Assembly (NCBI GenBank): GCA_029582265.1
Contig: CM055816.1
Span: forward strand, 7,378,047 to 7,442,046
Direction: 5' to 3'
DNA: 64,000 nucleotides
DNA from: Zoroaster sp. YZ-2022
Lineage: Eukaryota > Echinodermata > Asteroidea > Forcipulatida > Zoroasteridae
A program made the translations under genes and the position numbers. Shown one piece after another: positions 1 to 11,945 of this stretch (position 1 is its first letter; every line of letters starts with the position of its first letter). The notes beneath the pieces are model-generated. The model ran no database searches. It saw only the letters and a list, made by a program, of their open reading frames with translations, and was not told the origin of the DNA.

Positions 1-378
1 AAATAATATATATTCAAGAAGAATTCTTCAAAATCTTCATCAATTTTCATTTTATGAGCATAATATATTTAATTAAATAATATTTTGTCTAAAGCTCATG
101 CAATATTTAATTGATCAGGAACAACATGTATTATTAATAGTGATTTTGAATTGCATTGTTCACAGTTCATATTACAGAATATAATTCTACAGAATGAGGC
201 TATAGTGGATGGTGTGATGTATTTCCACATTCAAATGTATTCACTCAGAATAAATGAATATATAAACAAAATAACAATTATCCACTAATAGAAATGTATG
301 ATACATGCATTTGATACATGACATTTATGATGCAGTTTTCACTTAAAAATGTGTTCTTATTTGTTTTTTCTAATACAG

Positions 379-992
379 GTCCAGTTGCCATTACAAGTGT
401 CAACAATCACTTAGTAGTAGCACATGCCACCAACCAAGTCAAGATGTACAAGGAGGATGGTACATCATTTCAGTTCACCACCGTGCCACTGAATGAGGTC
501 GGTAAGACTGATGTGGGCATCAGAGATGTTACAGCCAAGAAGGATGGTAACATCCTTGTAGGCGATGTAAAGAGAATGGTAGTGACTGTGCACAGGTCCA
601 CTGATGGTGGACTAATAAGAACCGTGCCGGTCACTACACATCCCATCTACTTGGCTGTAGACAACAGTGGCAGAGTGGTGGTCAGTGGTGGAGGTCAACA
701 ACACGTGGCTGTCATTGATAACAATGGGTCTACACTATTCACCATAACACCAACCATTGATGGTGAGCAAGTCAAATACTGCAGAGGTGTATGCTGTGAC
801 ACATCAGGTTTATACATTGCAATGTACAATGATCCTGACACTGGTCATATTCACCACTATGATCCCAATGGTAGATTTATCAGCTGCATTGCTAAGGGTC
901 TGTATACACCACGTGGAATCACAGTCATATCAGATGGGAAACAGTTAGCTGTAGCTGACTGGTACTCAGTCAAGATATATCACATTGTATAA
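379..992 (+). CDS. TRIM-NHL protein copy A, last exon only
   Basis: This exon encodes the C-terminal NHL beta-propeller part of a TRIM-NHL protein. It starts after a canonical acceptor (CTAATACAG) in phase 1 and runs about 204 codons to a TAA at 990-992. NHL-type stretches are visible, such as NGRFISCIAKGL and ISDGKQLAVADWYSVKIYH. It is closely similar to the last exons of the two copies at 22920-23536 and 36333-36952. In those copies the intron is about 630 bp. Here only 378 intron bases lie inside the window, so the RING/B-box exon should lie just left of base 1. NHL domains bind protein or RNA; TRIM-NHL proteins are usually E3 ligases or translational regulators. This copy has a shorter first NHL strand (TSFQF where the others read TLLFQF). 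Sequence 1-378 is intron with no other feature seen. Confidence 0.85.
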
Positions 993-2076
993 TATCATCC
1001 AACTTGGATGATGTTGAATGGCAATCTATCTTGCTGGTCACATGGTACAATTTTCATTTCTCAATGTTGTAACAAACTTTCCATAAGGCATGAAGCCAAC
1101 TAAATTACACCTCACCTTCTTTAGAAACTTGTATTTGGGGTTTAAATTTGGCAAGTCAGTGAGTTAATAATAATAATAAAGATTTGTAGCGCGCACATAT
1201 CCACCCTGCTGGGCACTCAAGGCAGTGATTTGATTTTATTTCTTTTTGTATTTTTTTAAATATTAAAACAATTGACAGCCCGAAACAGTCATTGTTTCAG
1301 CTTTCTTCAGCTAAATGCAGTGTATACCTTTGTCATTCCTAATAAACATCAATGTTCAGATTTACATAAAACTTACTTAAGTTGGTGTAAAGTTGATGAT
1401 GGTATCAAACAAATGTAGTGATATGGAATTTTATGATGAAACAATAATAGTAATTATCAATGTCAACAGGGGGCGCTATTGCTCCTTCGCGGTCGGTTTC
1501 ATATCCTTGTTTATTTTATTGTCGGCGTAGCTATATCGGAGTACGATGTACAAAATAGTCCGGGGTCACAATATTACTCAGATCATTTAAAGTTTGTTAG
1601 TTTTATAAGGCAACAAAATGTTCATTTTACTCTTACAAAATGTTATGGGTAAACAATTCGTTTAATTCTGATGTATTTTAAGTTAAACGTTTAAACTGTT
1701 AAGTAGTTCTTGGTTGGTGCGGAACGTTACGTACAAGGACTCTGACGGAAAAGGTCAGGGAGGATGAGAAAGGTTGCTGACCTGTGTTTTTTTGCTTGTT
1801 TGACTCGCGGTCCACAAGTAGCCATTTTTGTGGACAGCGGGAAGATTATTTTTACATTCCACCCGTTTGAGTGGCGTTTGCCTAATGATGCAAGGGTAGT
1901 TGGCTAGGAAGGAAAAGCACTTTTTATAGCATTGGCTGGTAAGTCAGAATAACTTTTAAATCATAATCTGGACATTCACTTTATGCTGTAATTGAGGGTC
2001 ATGTTTGGGAGTGTAAAACATGCCTTGTAAATGAACAATGTTCATAGGTCTACATGTTACACTTTTAATGAATAAT
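993..2076. other. 3' flank of TRIM copy A, no gene seen
   Basis: AT-rich DNA after the TRIM A stop codon. It is homologous, in reverse orientation, to the 3' flank of TRIM copy C (about 35270-36332). I see no convincing coding exon. The one notable insertion is a SINE tail at 1165-1225, listed separately. Confidence 0.6.
1165..1225 (-). repeat. 5'-truncated SINE tail in TRIM A flank
   Basis: About 61 bp running from a (TAA)n tract through GATTTGTAGCGCGCAC to CTCAAGGCAG. The reverse complement ends CTACAAATCTTTATTATT, a typical end for tRNA-derived SINEs. The same insertion is in the flank of copy C (36066-36129) but is cleanly absent from copy B, which joins TGAGT directly to TGATTTG (about 22715-22740). 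Confidence 0.6.
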
Positions 2077-2340
2077 GGAGTGTCGTGGCCGAGCGGTCTA
2101 GCGCACCGAACTCAAGTTCTGGTGTTGCCAGCAGCAGGGTGTGAGTTCCAGACCCAGGTCCTGACACTTGTGTCCTTGAGCAAGGTACTTAACCATAATT
2201 GCTTCGTCCTTCGGATGGGACCTAAAGCCGTAGGTCCCGTGTGTTGTGTAATGCATGTAAAAGAATGCGCCTTGAGCACCACTTAGTTGGTGGATACGTG
2301 AGCTATATAAGTCCACACATTATTATTATTATTATTATTA
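2077..2340 (+). repeat. tRNA-Leu-derived SINE (family L)
   Basis: The head resembles tRNA-Leu: GTGGCCGAGCGGTCTA (A box), ACTCAAGTTCTGG (anticodon arm with CAA) and a degenerate B box. A body follows with CTTGAGCAAGGTACTTAACC, then GCGCCTTGAGCACCACTTAG and a (TTA)n tail. Copy C keeps the uninserted site: the reverse complement of about 35205-35235 runs straight from AATGAATAA to TACATGTATG. Related copies are at 48779 and 55672, with a fragment at 53926. Confidence 0.85.
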
Positions 2341-3838
2341 TGTACATGTATGTATACTTTAAATAAACAGTTAAGTTTTTTTTCAGCTAAATGCAGTGTA
2401 TACCTTCGTCATTCTCAATCAACATAAATGTTCACAGAGTTACATAAAACTTACTTGGTGTAATGTTAATGATGATGGTATCAAACAAACCTTGAAATAT
2501 TTCTGAGGTTATATCCTGTCTGAGGTGTTATTCCCCAATTATACATGTCTGTATTTTGCTGTATTTTACATTACAATGAATGTTGTGTTCACCAATTGAA
2601 AGGTTTGAAAGAATTTTCTTGTGAACATTAAAATGTATTTTTTTAACCCACAAAATTCTGTTCTTTAGCAACCTTCAGTACATACATGTACAAGCCTGCT
2701 GTCCTTTCCAAGTAATCTTACAAAATCAACTATGTGCCACCCAAGGTCACTGTAAATGTTTGAACATATTAGTATGGCCTGCTATGTATCAATGGGAGAC
2801 CACCTTACCCTGTAATCTCAGTGGTGTTTCAGTGCACAGAAAGGTAACCATAGGAGGCCACTGGCAACAGCTAATGGCTTGGAGTGGCCTGAATGGGTTG
2901 TTTCAAAAATTGCACTGATTGTTGAAGGGTTAAATAGTCGTTTTCAGGCTTTTTTTAAAAGTTCTTTTTGCTTTTTTTAAATATCAAAAATAAAACAAAT
3001 GAAAAGTCAAACTGTCATTGTTTAAGTTTTATTCAGCTTAGAGCTAAAGGCAGTTTAATATTAACCAATGCGGCAAAAAGTAATGTCAAGTACAACAAAA
3101 TGGGTGGCAAATTCTTCCAAAATTGTTTTTTTACATATTGGTTTTGGTTTATAGCCAGTTAGTAAATTTCTAAATGGTTAGTGCAGATCGGTCAGTAAAC
3201 CGGTTAACTGTCCCGATCGAAAGTTAATGTATATCTAAATTGATATGAAGTAAGACACAGCAGAATGGTAGTTTACCAATGATATATTTTTCCCTTTACT
3301 TTCCCAAATTTTGTAATAAATAAAAGAATTGCTGTTTCAAACTGCTCATGGACTACAGTAACATGTTGTATCAATGTATTTAATGGTTGTTAGTGACCTT
3401 TAAGTAACACCCTGCTAGATATAGGGTCGTATAACCTTTGACCTGTAACTAACTGGCTTTGCCCATGCAAAATTGTATAAATATTACTCAAATTTCAATT
3501 GCTTTGTATTATATTATGCTCATAGTAAAACAATTTCTTGTTATTCTTGTTTAAACTGATGAATAATTGTGTAAATTATTCCTTTTTAGTCCCAAGTCAG
3601 TCTGTCAAACAGTGAAATGACCACAAATTCATCATTTCAAACTGTGACTTAAGGGACCGAGTCCATTCAATGACTGATGAATATGTACGAGTCAATAGAC
3701 CTTAATGTAATTAATAATACATTACACTTATGAATATTCATATTTCACCTCCGTGACAATTAATATTCTGTGTTTGTCAAACACTTGTTAAATGCATTTA
3801 CGTACATACGCAGTGCTGCTAGCTAGCCTCATTTGCAT
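2341..3838. other. duplicated non-coding flank of TRIM A
   Basis: AT-rich sequence matching, in reverse, about 34000-35210 near TRIM copy C. Most of this block is missing from copy B, where sequence equivalent to 1330-3470 is deleted (junction near 22640). No gene is seen; the short open frames here do not resemble any protein. Confidence 0.6.
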
Positions 3839-3842
3839 ATAT

Positions 3843-4965
3843 TGTGATGAAACAGTGGTAGACTGATATGTAAGTTTAGGGCTCTGATCACGCATGCGCT
3901 GGCAGCGCGCAGCATGCATTGTGTGGGGTCCTGTGAGAGCTAGAGAGTCGCGTGATCAGGTTTTGCGGGCACTTGTTGCTGAGCGCTGATGCCAAATGGT
4001 CGCAACGTAAGTCGTCTGTTGCTGAGTGCTGATGGTGAACGTGATAGAATTCTTGTTGCTGTGCTGACACATTGTGTGGTTACGAAGCGAGCTGCGGGTG
4101 GGAATCAACCAAGCCTTAGCAGACGTGATCAGTGAGGTTCGTTGTAGATTATTACAATTAGGCAGATTTTAGGACTGTTTGGGGTAGGATTGTTTTGTGA
4201 ACGTGAGTGAGCGTGAGTTTTGGATCTATTATTGGGAAGGCTGAGAAGCATAGGAGGGTTGAGGATTACATGCCGTTTGTAGTACACCTCTGGTGGGATT
4301 GACGGCTGGATTGTATTCCTATTACCTTTGTGCTTGCTAACCCGGTGAGGTTCATTGGTTGTAGCGCTCTGGGTTCCTGTGAGGGTTATGGTAATCCTCA
4401 GGTGTAATCAACCCAGTTAGATAATCTGTTATCGACATTTCACTTGATTGTGGTTAATATTATAACCTGTTGTGAGGTATACCTGTTGCAGGGCTAAGCT
4501 GGTGGTGAGCTAGCCTAGTTGAGGTATACTGGTTTACCACGAGGTTATTCTCACTGAGGTATATTGTTATTGAATTGTATTTAAAGAAGGCAACAAGGTG
4601 AGGTTTAGCCTTATCTTTGCCATTGTAATTTAATACAAGACTTTATAAAAGAATTATTGATCAGAATAAACCATTAATTACTGTCTTTGGTAACACTGTA
4701 TCCTTGTGAGGTTTATCGAGGTTACTGGTAATTGCTCTAGTTCCATTGGGGTATAATCATTCCCTAGGCGGTAGTACATTTCCACCAAAACGAACTGCCC
4801 CTTGGCTTAGTCCGCCGTTCGTTAATTATCCCCCTTGTGTTCGGGTAGCCGCTCACCCGTGCGCAAGGTTAATAAATATTTTTGTTGGATAATAGGCGCT
4901 GGTCGGTGTCCCTGGTTCATAAGATCAGTCTCTTGGGTTTCCCCCGGCGTCGAATAAATGCCACA
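3843..4965 (+). mobile_element. solo-LTR-like insertion, 1123 bp
   Basis: The insertion begins TGTGATGA and ends TGCCACA, the TG...CA ends expected of a retroviral-type LTR. It is flanked by the direct repeat ATAT (3839-3842 and 4966-4969). The equivalent site near TRIM C (33988-33991) is empty and has a single ATAT, which defines the edges to the base. An identical-length copy sits at 21146-22268. It holds no coding region, but has internal repeats of the type GAGGT(A/T)TA and an AATAAA near its end. Family is unknown; a Gypsy-type solo LTR is likeliest from the 4-bp target duplication. The strand given is arbitrary. Confidence 0.75.
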
Positions 4966-5063
4966 ATATGTTATATAATGTCCAAAAACATTCACTAGTG
5001 CACAATGCCCACCTGTTAGTACACTGTATATTGTTAGTAATAGATCAGCCTTATATGAATAAG

Positions 5064-7185
5064 CACCGTCGTCAACCTCAGCCAACGCACCCTCACTCCT
5101 ACCGAAACATCAGTACTGTCACTGAGTATGAATTTCGCCCTCACACCCAAATCCATCCCAATGGAAGAAATCATCCAGTCAGTAGAACCAGTCCTACGAC
5201 GTCTCAACAAAACGGAAGCTGACGATGTCCGACTACAGATAAGTGATGTGTTGCGTAAAGCCAAGCCAGCTAAGCCCAACCTCTCCAAGGGAGAGCTTTC
5301 TGCTCTACGTGACATCCGACGGGACAGCTCCATCCACATCCTCACCGCAGACAAAGGCAACACTACAGTCATCATGGATCGATCGCAGTATACAGACAAG
5401 GTAAGTGAAATTCTATTATCTGGTTCATACCGCCCCCTCAAGAAGAACCCCATCCCATCCATAGAGAAAAGAGTTGCCAGCAAACTCCTAGCCCTCCACC
5501 GTGCCGATGGACTCTCCACCCAACTCTACTGACACATCAGACCCTCCAGCTCATCCTGCCCCAGGTTCTTTGGCCAGCCGAAGATCCACAAATCCGATGT
5601 TCCTCTCCGCCCTATCGTCGCCTCCAGAGGTTCACCCACTTACAACACAGCCCGGCATCTAGCTAAGATCCTCCGACCCTTGGTGGGTCTCACTCAGCAC
5701 CACGTGTCCAACAGTCAGTTCGTGGAGATCACCAGAGGCCTCACCCTACAACCCAGCGACATCTTGGTTAGTTTTGATGTTGTCTCCCTATTCACCAATG
5801 TCCCAACTGAAGAGACATGCCTCCTGGTGAAGGACAAGACCTTTCCCTTGATGATCGCACATCACTCACCCCTGACCAAATTCATGATCTGCTACTAATA
5901 TGTGTCTCTTCAAGTTGTTTTCAATTTCAGGGAAAGTTCTATGAACAGACAGCTGGGACCTCTATGGGATCTCTTCTATCCACGGTCCTTGCTGATATTT
6001 TCATGGAAGATTTTGAAAACTCTTCCCTCAACACCGCCGACCTCCAACCAAACCTGTGGCTCCGATATGTTGATGACACCTTTGTGGTTTGGCCACACGG
6101 CAGAGACACACTCCAGGATTTCCTACAACATCTCAATCAGCAACATCCGAGCATCAAGTTCACCATGGAAACAGAAGAAGATGGCAAGATCTCGTTCCTC
6201 GATGTCGGCATTTCCAGAAACCATGACGGCACCCCACACCACGTTTACAGAAAGCCTACCCACACAGACCGTTACCTTAACCAGCGCTCCTTCCATCACC
6301 CGAGCATCAAGTCATCAGTCAACCGTACCCTCGTTCAACGCGCCTACAACATCTGTGACAAGGACAGCCTGCCCAAGGAACTACAGCACATCCAAACTAC
6401 CCTCGAGCGCAACGGTTACAACCCCAGCAAGATCAGCACAGCGAAGCCGGTTCCAAACCCGAGCCAAGGTAAGTGATCTAACCCTTTCTACTTGTCTCCC
6501 CTTTCTAGGTTCGACGTCACACAAACTCCAACGCATCCTCTGACAAGCGGGCATCCAAGTGTACCACTCAGCCCCCAGCAAACTTCAAGGACTTCTACAC
6601 ACCCACAAGGATAAACCGGATCCCAGCAACAGAGCGGGAGTCTACAGGATCACCTGTGAATGCGGCAAGGTGTACATCGGCGAAACAGGACGGAATCTCC
6701 CATCAGACTTAAAGAACGCCGAACACGGCCACAGAGGAGATTTCGAAAAGTCAGCCATCGTCAAGCACTCGCACATCAAGGATCACCAGATAGACTGGCA
6801 AGAAGCCCAACTCATCACACCCATCCACACATGGCACCCCAGACGCATCAGAGAGGCCATCGAGATCGTCAAACACGACACTGTGCTACAGGACATCAGC
6901 TTCTACAAGAGCGACATTTGGCGACCACTACTACGGACTGAAGGATCTTCTATATCCAAAGTCCATAACCCACCCAGACTGAGGGATCTCCTATATCCTA
7001 AGTCAACCACCCTCCATCCCCCTGTGCTTGTTAACAACTGATTCAGTTCAGTGAGCACACACTCCTCTCCCTCTCCCCCAACCCCTAGGATCCTAGTCTC
7101 AACAGTTCCTGCCTGCGCGCCTCAACGAACTTAATCCTCCAGCATCCATTCATGGGATGATCCTCCAGCAGTCTACTTAAGCAGC
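5064..7185 (+). mobile_element. Penelope-like retroelement copy A (decayed)
   Basis: The element encodes a Penelope-type reverse transcriptase followed by a GIY-YIG endonuclease. In order: an N-terminal region (5128-5529), the RT fingers and palm with FFGQPKIHK and FDVVSLFTNVP (about 5560-5895), the RT catalytic motif YVDDT near 6066, FLDVGISRN downstream, then a GIY-YIG domain at about 6590-6900 (GVYRI...KVYIGETGR). The frame is broken by an in-frame TGA after TQLY (5530), a frameshift near 5840, a 2-bp loss giving a stop near 6476, and a second TGA after QRIL (6541). The endonuclease helix read as IRLKEHR in the other copy is scrambled here (SDLKNAE), which removes a conserved Arg. The left edge is where homology to the copy C flank stops (5063); the right edge is cut at about 7185 inside the 3' tail. 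Confidence 0.88.
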
Positions 7186-7315
7186 AATGGATTGGAAGAC
7201 CAGAATAAAACACAATAAAAATAAGACACTCTTCAAGATGGTACTCTGAAAAAGAGTACAAGAGAAGGCATGCAAAAATCAACATGAATTGCACAAGAAA
7301 AGAAAGAAAAACAAA
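7186..7315 (-). repeat. fragment of interspersed repeat R1
   Basis: Reverse complement of sequence found right of the other Helitron-like copies (for example 18529-18640). It joins the truncated PLE end directly to the Helitron-like element. Confidence 0.7.
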
Positions 7316-9130
7316 CTAGAGCTCAAGTGTTTGTTAGGACAAACACAGTGTTCTCATGAACTTCCGGTTCAATCAAATTATCATTGATGATGTCACAATC
7401 ATATTTTTTGAAAATATCCAAAATTTTGTATTATAACACATCAAATTCTGCTTCAAAAGACACATCAATTTTGCATTAGAATATGTTAAATTTAAATTTC
7501 CAAAATATGCCCGGAAAGCTACATAATTTCATTGAGATTAATGTGAGATATTTCATTCCCCTTTCCAAACTCATCTGTAAGCTTGAAAACAGCTAACTGT
7601 GCCATCATAAAAACGAATATTCTTCCAAATTAATCATAACTAACAACACAGTGAATATGCGACATGAGACACAAGAGGGCGGTATTCAATGTCCACAGTC
7701 AACCACAACAGTCTTGTGCATTGTATGCTAAGTGTGTTATGTATTGTTTGCTAAGACAGCGTGTGGCCAACGACCCTGGTGTGTAGCTAAATAGGCTTGT
7801 GTATGCACATCTAGACTGCACACAGTTGCACGTCTAGACTGCACGCAGTTGCACGTCGAGACTGCACGCAGTTGCACGTCTATACTGCACACAGTTGCAC
7901 GTCTAGACTGCACGCAGTTGCACGTCGAGACTGCACGCAGTTGCGTCGAGACTGCACGCGGTTGCACGTCCGAGACTGCACACAGTTGCACGTCTAGACT
8001 GCACACAGGTTGCACGCGTCGAGACTGCACACAGTTGCCGGTTGCACACAGTTGCACGTCGAGACTGCACCCAGTTGCACGTCTAGACTGCACACAGTTG
8101 CACGTCTAGACTGCACACAGTTGCACGTCTAGACTGCACACAGTTGCACGTCTAGACTGCATACAGTTGCACATCTAGACTGCATGCACACAGTTGCACA
8201 TCTAGACTGTACACAGTTGCACATCTAGACTGCACACAGTTGCACATCTAGACTGCACACAGTTGCACGTCTAGACTGCACACAGTTGTACGTCTAGACT
8301 GCACACAGTTGCACGTCTAGACTGCACACAGTTGCACGTCTAGACTGCACACAGTTGCACATCTAGACTGCATGCACACAGTTGCACATCTAGACTGCAT
8401 GCACACAGTTGCACATCTAGACTGCACACAGTTGCACATCTAGACTGCACACAGTTGCACATCTAGACTGCACGGTGCATCTGAATAGTTGCGTCTAGAC
8501 TGCACACAGTTGCACATCTAGACTGCACACAGTTGCCGCTGGGCCTAGACTGCACACAGTTGCCGTCTAGACTGCACAGTTGCGCCTCAGACTGCACACA
8601 GTTGCACATCTAGACTGCATGCACGGTTGCATCTAGACTGTACACAGTTGCACATCTAGAACTGTACACAACAGGTTGCCGTCTGAACTGCACACAGTTG
8701 CACGTCTAGACTGCACACAGTTGCACGTCTGGACTGCACACAGTTGCACGTCTGGACTGCACACAGTTCCATGTCTGGGCTGCACACAGTTGCACATCTA
8801 GAATGTACACAGTTGCACAGTACACATACACAGTTGCACATGTACACGTAAACATGTGGCATACATGCATAACGTTCGTTCAGTCTGAGGCATTGAGGGC
8901 AGAATGTATCTAATGACTAATAATAAAAATAATAAAATCAATTAGTGATGAAATTCTTATGTCATCGCCATTACAACAATCTAGGAAATCCAAGGATTGT
9001 AACTGCAAATTATGAAGTCATTATGAGCTACGCACCTATATGTTCTTTTTGTTTCACGAGTAAGAAGAAGCAAAAAAACGAGGAAAAAAACCGAACAATT
9101 TCACATTGTCGCACTGAACACCTAACAAGA
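7316..9130 (-). mobile_element. Helitron-like non-autonomous element, copy A
   Basis: Read on the minus strand, the element starts TCTTGTTAGGTG at 9130 and ends GAGCTCTAG at 7316. A perfect 8-bp hairpin (GTGTTTGT, loop CCTA, ACAAACAC) lies 11 bases before the end. A TC start, a 3' hairpin and a CTAG end followed by T are Helitron hallmarks. It encodes nothing. A 23-bp minisatellite fills 7797-8845. The family is shared with copies at 10700, 15465 and 41739 and with a 3' end at 14255. Confidence 0.72.
7797..8845 (-). repeat. 23-bp minisatellite inside Helitron copy A
   Basis: About 45 units of TGCACGTCTAGACTGCACACAG-type sequence. The unit varies at a CG/CA position (ACGTC against ACATC) and at TCTAGA against TCGAGA. 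The period of 23 is not a multiple of three and the units lack stops, so long open frames appear on both strands; these are not genes. The array becomes irregular after about 8470. Confidence 0.95.
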
Positions 9131-9295
9131 TTGCACTAGAACATAGAATAAAAACACTATCATGAATATAATTTCACAAAAGAACAGCAAAATTATATAC
9201 ATTTTCTTTCTAAAAAAACACCCTTGGATAAATAATACGCATTAAAATATGATGTGTACAGATGTGTACATGCAACACAGTAGCTTTTGTGTACA
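9131..9295 (-). repeat. R1 fragment running into the gap
   Basis: Reverse complement of 15300-15464. It continues the inverted arm until the run of N. Confidence 0.7.
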
Positions 9296-9795
9296 NNNNN
9301 NNNNNNNNNNNNNNNNNNNNNNNNNNNNNNNNNNNNNNNNNNNNNNNNNNNNNNNNNNNNNNNNNNNNNNNNNNNNNNNNNNNNNNNNNNNNNNNNNNNN
9401 NNNNNNNNNNNNNNNNNNNNNNNNNNNNNNNNNNNNNNNNNNNNNNNNNNNNNNNNNNNNNNNNNNNNNNNNNNNNNNNNNNNNNNNNNNNNNNNNNNNN
9501 NNNNNNNNNNNNNNNNNNNNNNNNNNNNNNNNNNNNNNNNNNNNNNNNNNNNNNNNNNNNNNNNNNNNNNNNNNNNNNNNNNNNNNNNNNNNNNNNNNNN
9601 NNNNNNNNNNNNNNNNNNNNNNNNNNNNNNNNNNNNNNNNNNNNNNNNNNNNNNNNNNNNNNNNNNNNNNNNNNNNNNNNNNNNNNNNNNNNNNNNNNNN
9701 NNNNNNNNNNNNNNNNNNNNNNNNNNNNNNNNNNNNNNNNNNNNNNNNNNNNNNNNNNNNNNNNNNNNNNNNNNNNNNNNNNNNNNNNNNNNNNN
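9296..9795. other. assembly gap (500 N)
   Basis: Exactly 500 undetermined bases, which suggests a placeholder of unknown true size. On its left the repeat R1 reads on the minus strand; on its right R1 reads on the plus strand. The gap therefore lies at or near an inversion junction. Confidence 0.98.
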
Positions 9796-10699
9796 AAGCT
9801 TTTTTTTATTTGGCTGAGAGGATATATTGCAGATTGCAGAGAAGCTGGCGTGGCATTTATCACAGTTTAGAATAAAATGTGTATAATGATTGAGTTTATA
9901 TATAGTTGTTATATCACATTTTGCTAAAACTGAGTTGGAACTTATGTTTGCCTACCTGTGAACAATGTCTGAGTGGTGTTGGTGCAAAAGTTTTAAATAT
10001 GGCGTTTATCGCGTTTTGCTATGAAACTCTTCATATGTATATATGTATGTATAATGTACATTTGACTTGCTTTTCCCAGAAGTAGAAAAGATTGAGAGTA
10101 TTCAGTTATAAATGTTGTCTGGTGGTTTGTAAACACTTACCATACAAGATGCAGTAGACTTTTCAAAAAATGAAGAGAAATTAAAACAGAATTAAACTGA
10201 ATTGAGATTGGCTAAATCTTCAACACATCAATAGTGGCACAGGGCGTTGGCTCAAATGGTGAAAAAGTGACGCAAACGGTTTCCTTGTGTAAACTTTCAC
10301 ATCGTGTGACATGGAGAGTTCATTGGTATCCCGGCAATAAACTGGGTAGAGCATACATGACCAAATGGGTACCAGGAACAACTTTACATATAAGTAGTTT
10401 CCATTGAAACCCTGAAAGGATTGTACAGAAATACACCAATGCAGAGTTGACACATTCATGAACCAGAAAATATGTGCACAATTTTCAACAATGGTGAATC
10501 CTGGTTCAAGTGAAGGCCAGGCTGAATAGTTTTAAAAGTACACATACTACACTAAAGCTACTGTGGTACATGTACACATCATATTTTAATCCATATTATT
10601 TACCCAGGGGTGTTTTTTAGAAAGAAAATGTATTTAATTTTGTTGTTCTGTTGTCAAATTATATTCATGATAGTGTTTTTGTTCTATGTTCTAGTGCAA
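9796..10699 (+). repeat. interspersed repeat R1, part left of Helitron
   Basis: Non-coding sequence repeated at 14480-15464, 29930-30840 and 40850-41738. It is cut on the left by the gap. It contains one half of an inverted repeat (ATCGCGTTTTGCTATGAAAC) at about 10009-10028; the partner is lost in the gap. Confidence 0.8.
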
Positions 10700-11553
10700 T
10701 CTTGTTAGGTTGTCATGCGCAACAATGTGAAAACCTCTTGAAATTGTTAATTTTTTCTTGTTTTTTTGCTTCTACTTCTTCTTACTTGTGAAACTTATTG
10801 AACTAAAAGAACATAGTTGCATAGCTCAGAATGACTTCATAACTTACAATCCTTGAAATTCCTAGATTGTTCTAATGGCGATGACGTAAGAATTTCATCA
10901 CTGATTGATTTTATTATTTTTATTATTAGTCATTAGATACATTCCACCCTCAATGCCTCAGACTGAACGAACGGTATGCCACATGTTTACGTGTACATGT
11001 GCAACTGTATACAGTCTAGATGTGCAACTGTGTGCAGTATGTGTGCAGTCTAGACGTGCAACTGTGCAGTCTAGATGTGCATACACAAGCCTATTTAGCT
11101 ATACACCAGGGTCGTTGGCCACACGCTGTCTTAGCATACAATACAATGTACGTAACACACAAGACTGTCGTGGTTGACTGTGGACATTGAATACCGCCCT
11201 CTCGTGTCTTATATCGCATATTCACTGTGTTGTTAGTTATGATTAATTTGGAAGAATATCCGTTTTTATGACGGCACAGTTAGCTGTTTTCAAGCTTACA
11301 GATGAGCTTGGAAAGGGGAATGAAATATCTCACATTAATCTCAAAGAAATTATGTAGCTTTCCGGGCGTATACCGGAAATTTAAAAGTAACTTATTCTAA
11401 TGCAAAATTGATGTGTCTTTTGAAGCAGAAATTGATATGTTATAATACAATTTTTTTTATATTTTCAAAAAATATGATTATTATGTCATCAATGATAATT
11501 TGATTGAACCGGAAGTTCATGAGTACACTCACTAACAAACACTTGAGCTCTTG
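10700..11553 (+). mobile_element. Helitron-like element, short copy
   Basis: Starts TCTTGTTAGGTTGTC after GTGCAA and ends GAGCTCTTG before TTTG, at the same point of R1 as the 15465 and 41739 copies. The 3' hairpin is degraded (left arm lost) and the terminal CTAG has become CTTG. It carries only about four minisatellite units (10998-11088). Confidence 0.7.
10998..11088 (+). repeat. short 23-bp minisatellite
   Basis: About four units of the GTGCAGTCTAGACGTGCAAC family within the short Helitron-like copy, between ACATGTTTACGTGTACATG and CATACACAAGCC, the same borders as in the long copies. Confidence 0.9.
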
Positions 11554-11945
11554 TTTGTTTTTCTTTCTTTTCTTGTGCTATTCATGTTGATTTTTGTATG
11601 CCTTCTCTTACTCTTTTTCAGAGTACCATCGTGAAGAGTGTCTTATTTTTATTGTGTTTTATTCTAGTCTTCCAATACATTTCTCTTGCCCTTGTCTGTA
11701 TTTGTCCAATTTTGTTTGTTTTTATGTTTAAATATTTATTGATTTTTATCTGGTTGTAATTGTGTAATGCTATTGTCTTTAGTTCCAATCTTATTATTGA
11801 AGGACCTCATTGGGAATAATCCTGTATAGATTTATGGGTTTATATCCTGGTTTATCAACCACTTTTGTTTTCTGTCTTGACATTTTGTTTCTATTGATTG
11901 TACTGTACTTGATTGTGATGTTGAATGAGCAAATAAACCAAACCA
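11554..11945 (+). repeat. R1, part right of Helitron
   Basis: Matches 18529-18783, 30841-31235 and 42679-43003. The end, with AAGGACCTCATTGGGAAT and then GAATGAGCAAATAAACC, looks like the 3' end of a non-LTR retrotransposon. This suggests R1 is partly a LINE 3' region, but no coding part is present. Confidence 0.55.

Noticed and set aside
2078..2166. Functional tRNA-Leu gene
   Set aside because: The B box is degenerate and the same head is followed by the same SINE body in three places.
3843..4965. Part of the PLE terminal repeat
   Set aside because: It has its own TG...CA ends and ATAT duplication, and about 98 bp of old flank separates it from the PLE.
6470..6515. Possible 40-bp intron in the PLE (GTAAGT ... 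TTTCTAG)
   Set aside because: In copy B this stretch reads in frame and encodes the conserved PLE block LPFLGSTSHKLQRIL, so it is coding. Copy A only looks interrupted because of a nearby 2-bp loss.
9210..9875. Open frames spanning the gap
   Set aside because: They consist almost wholly of undetermined bases.
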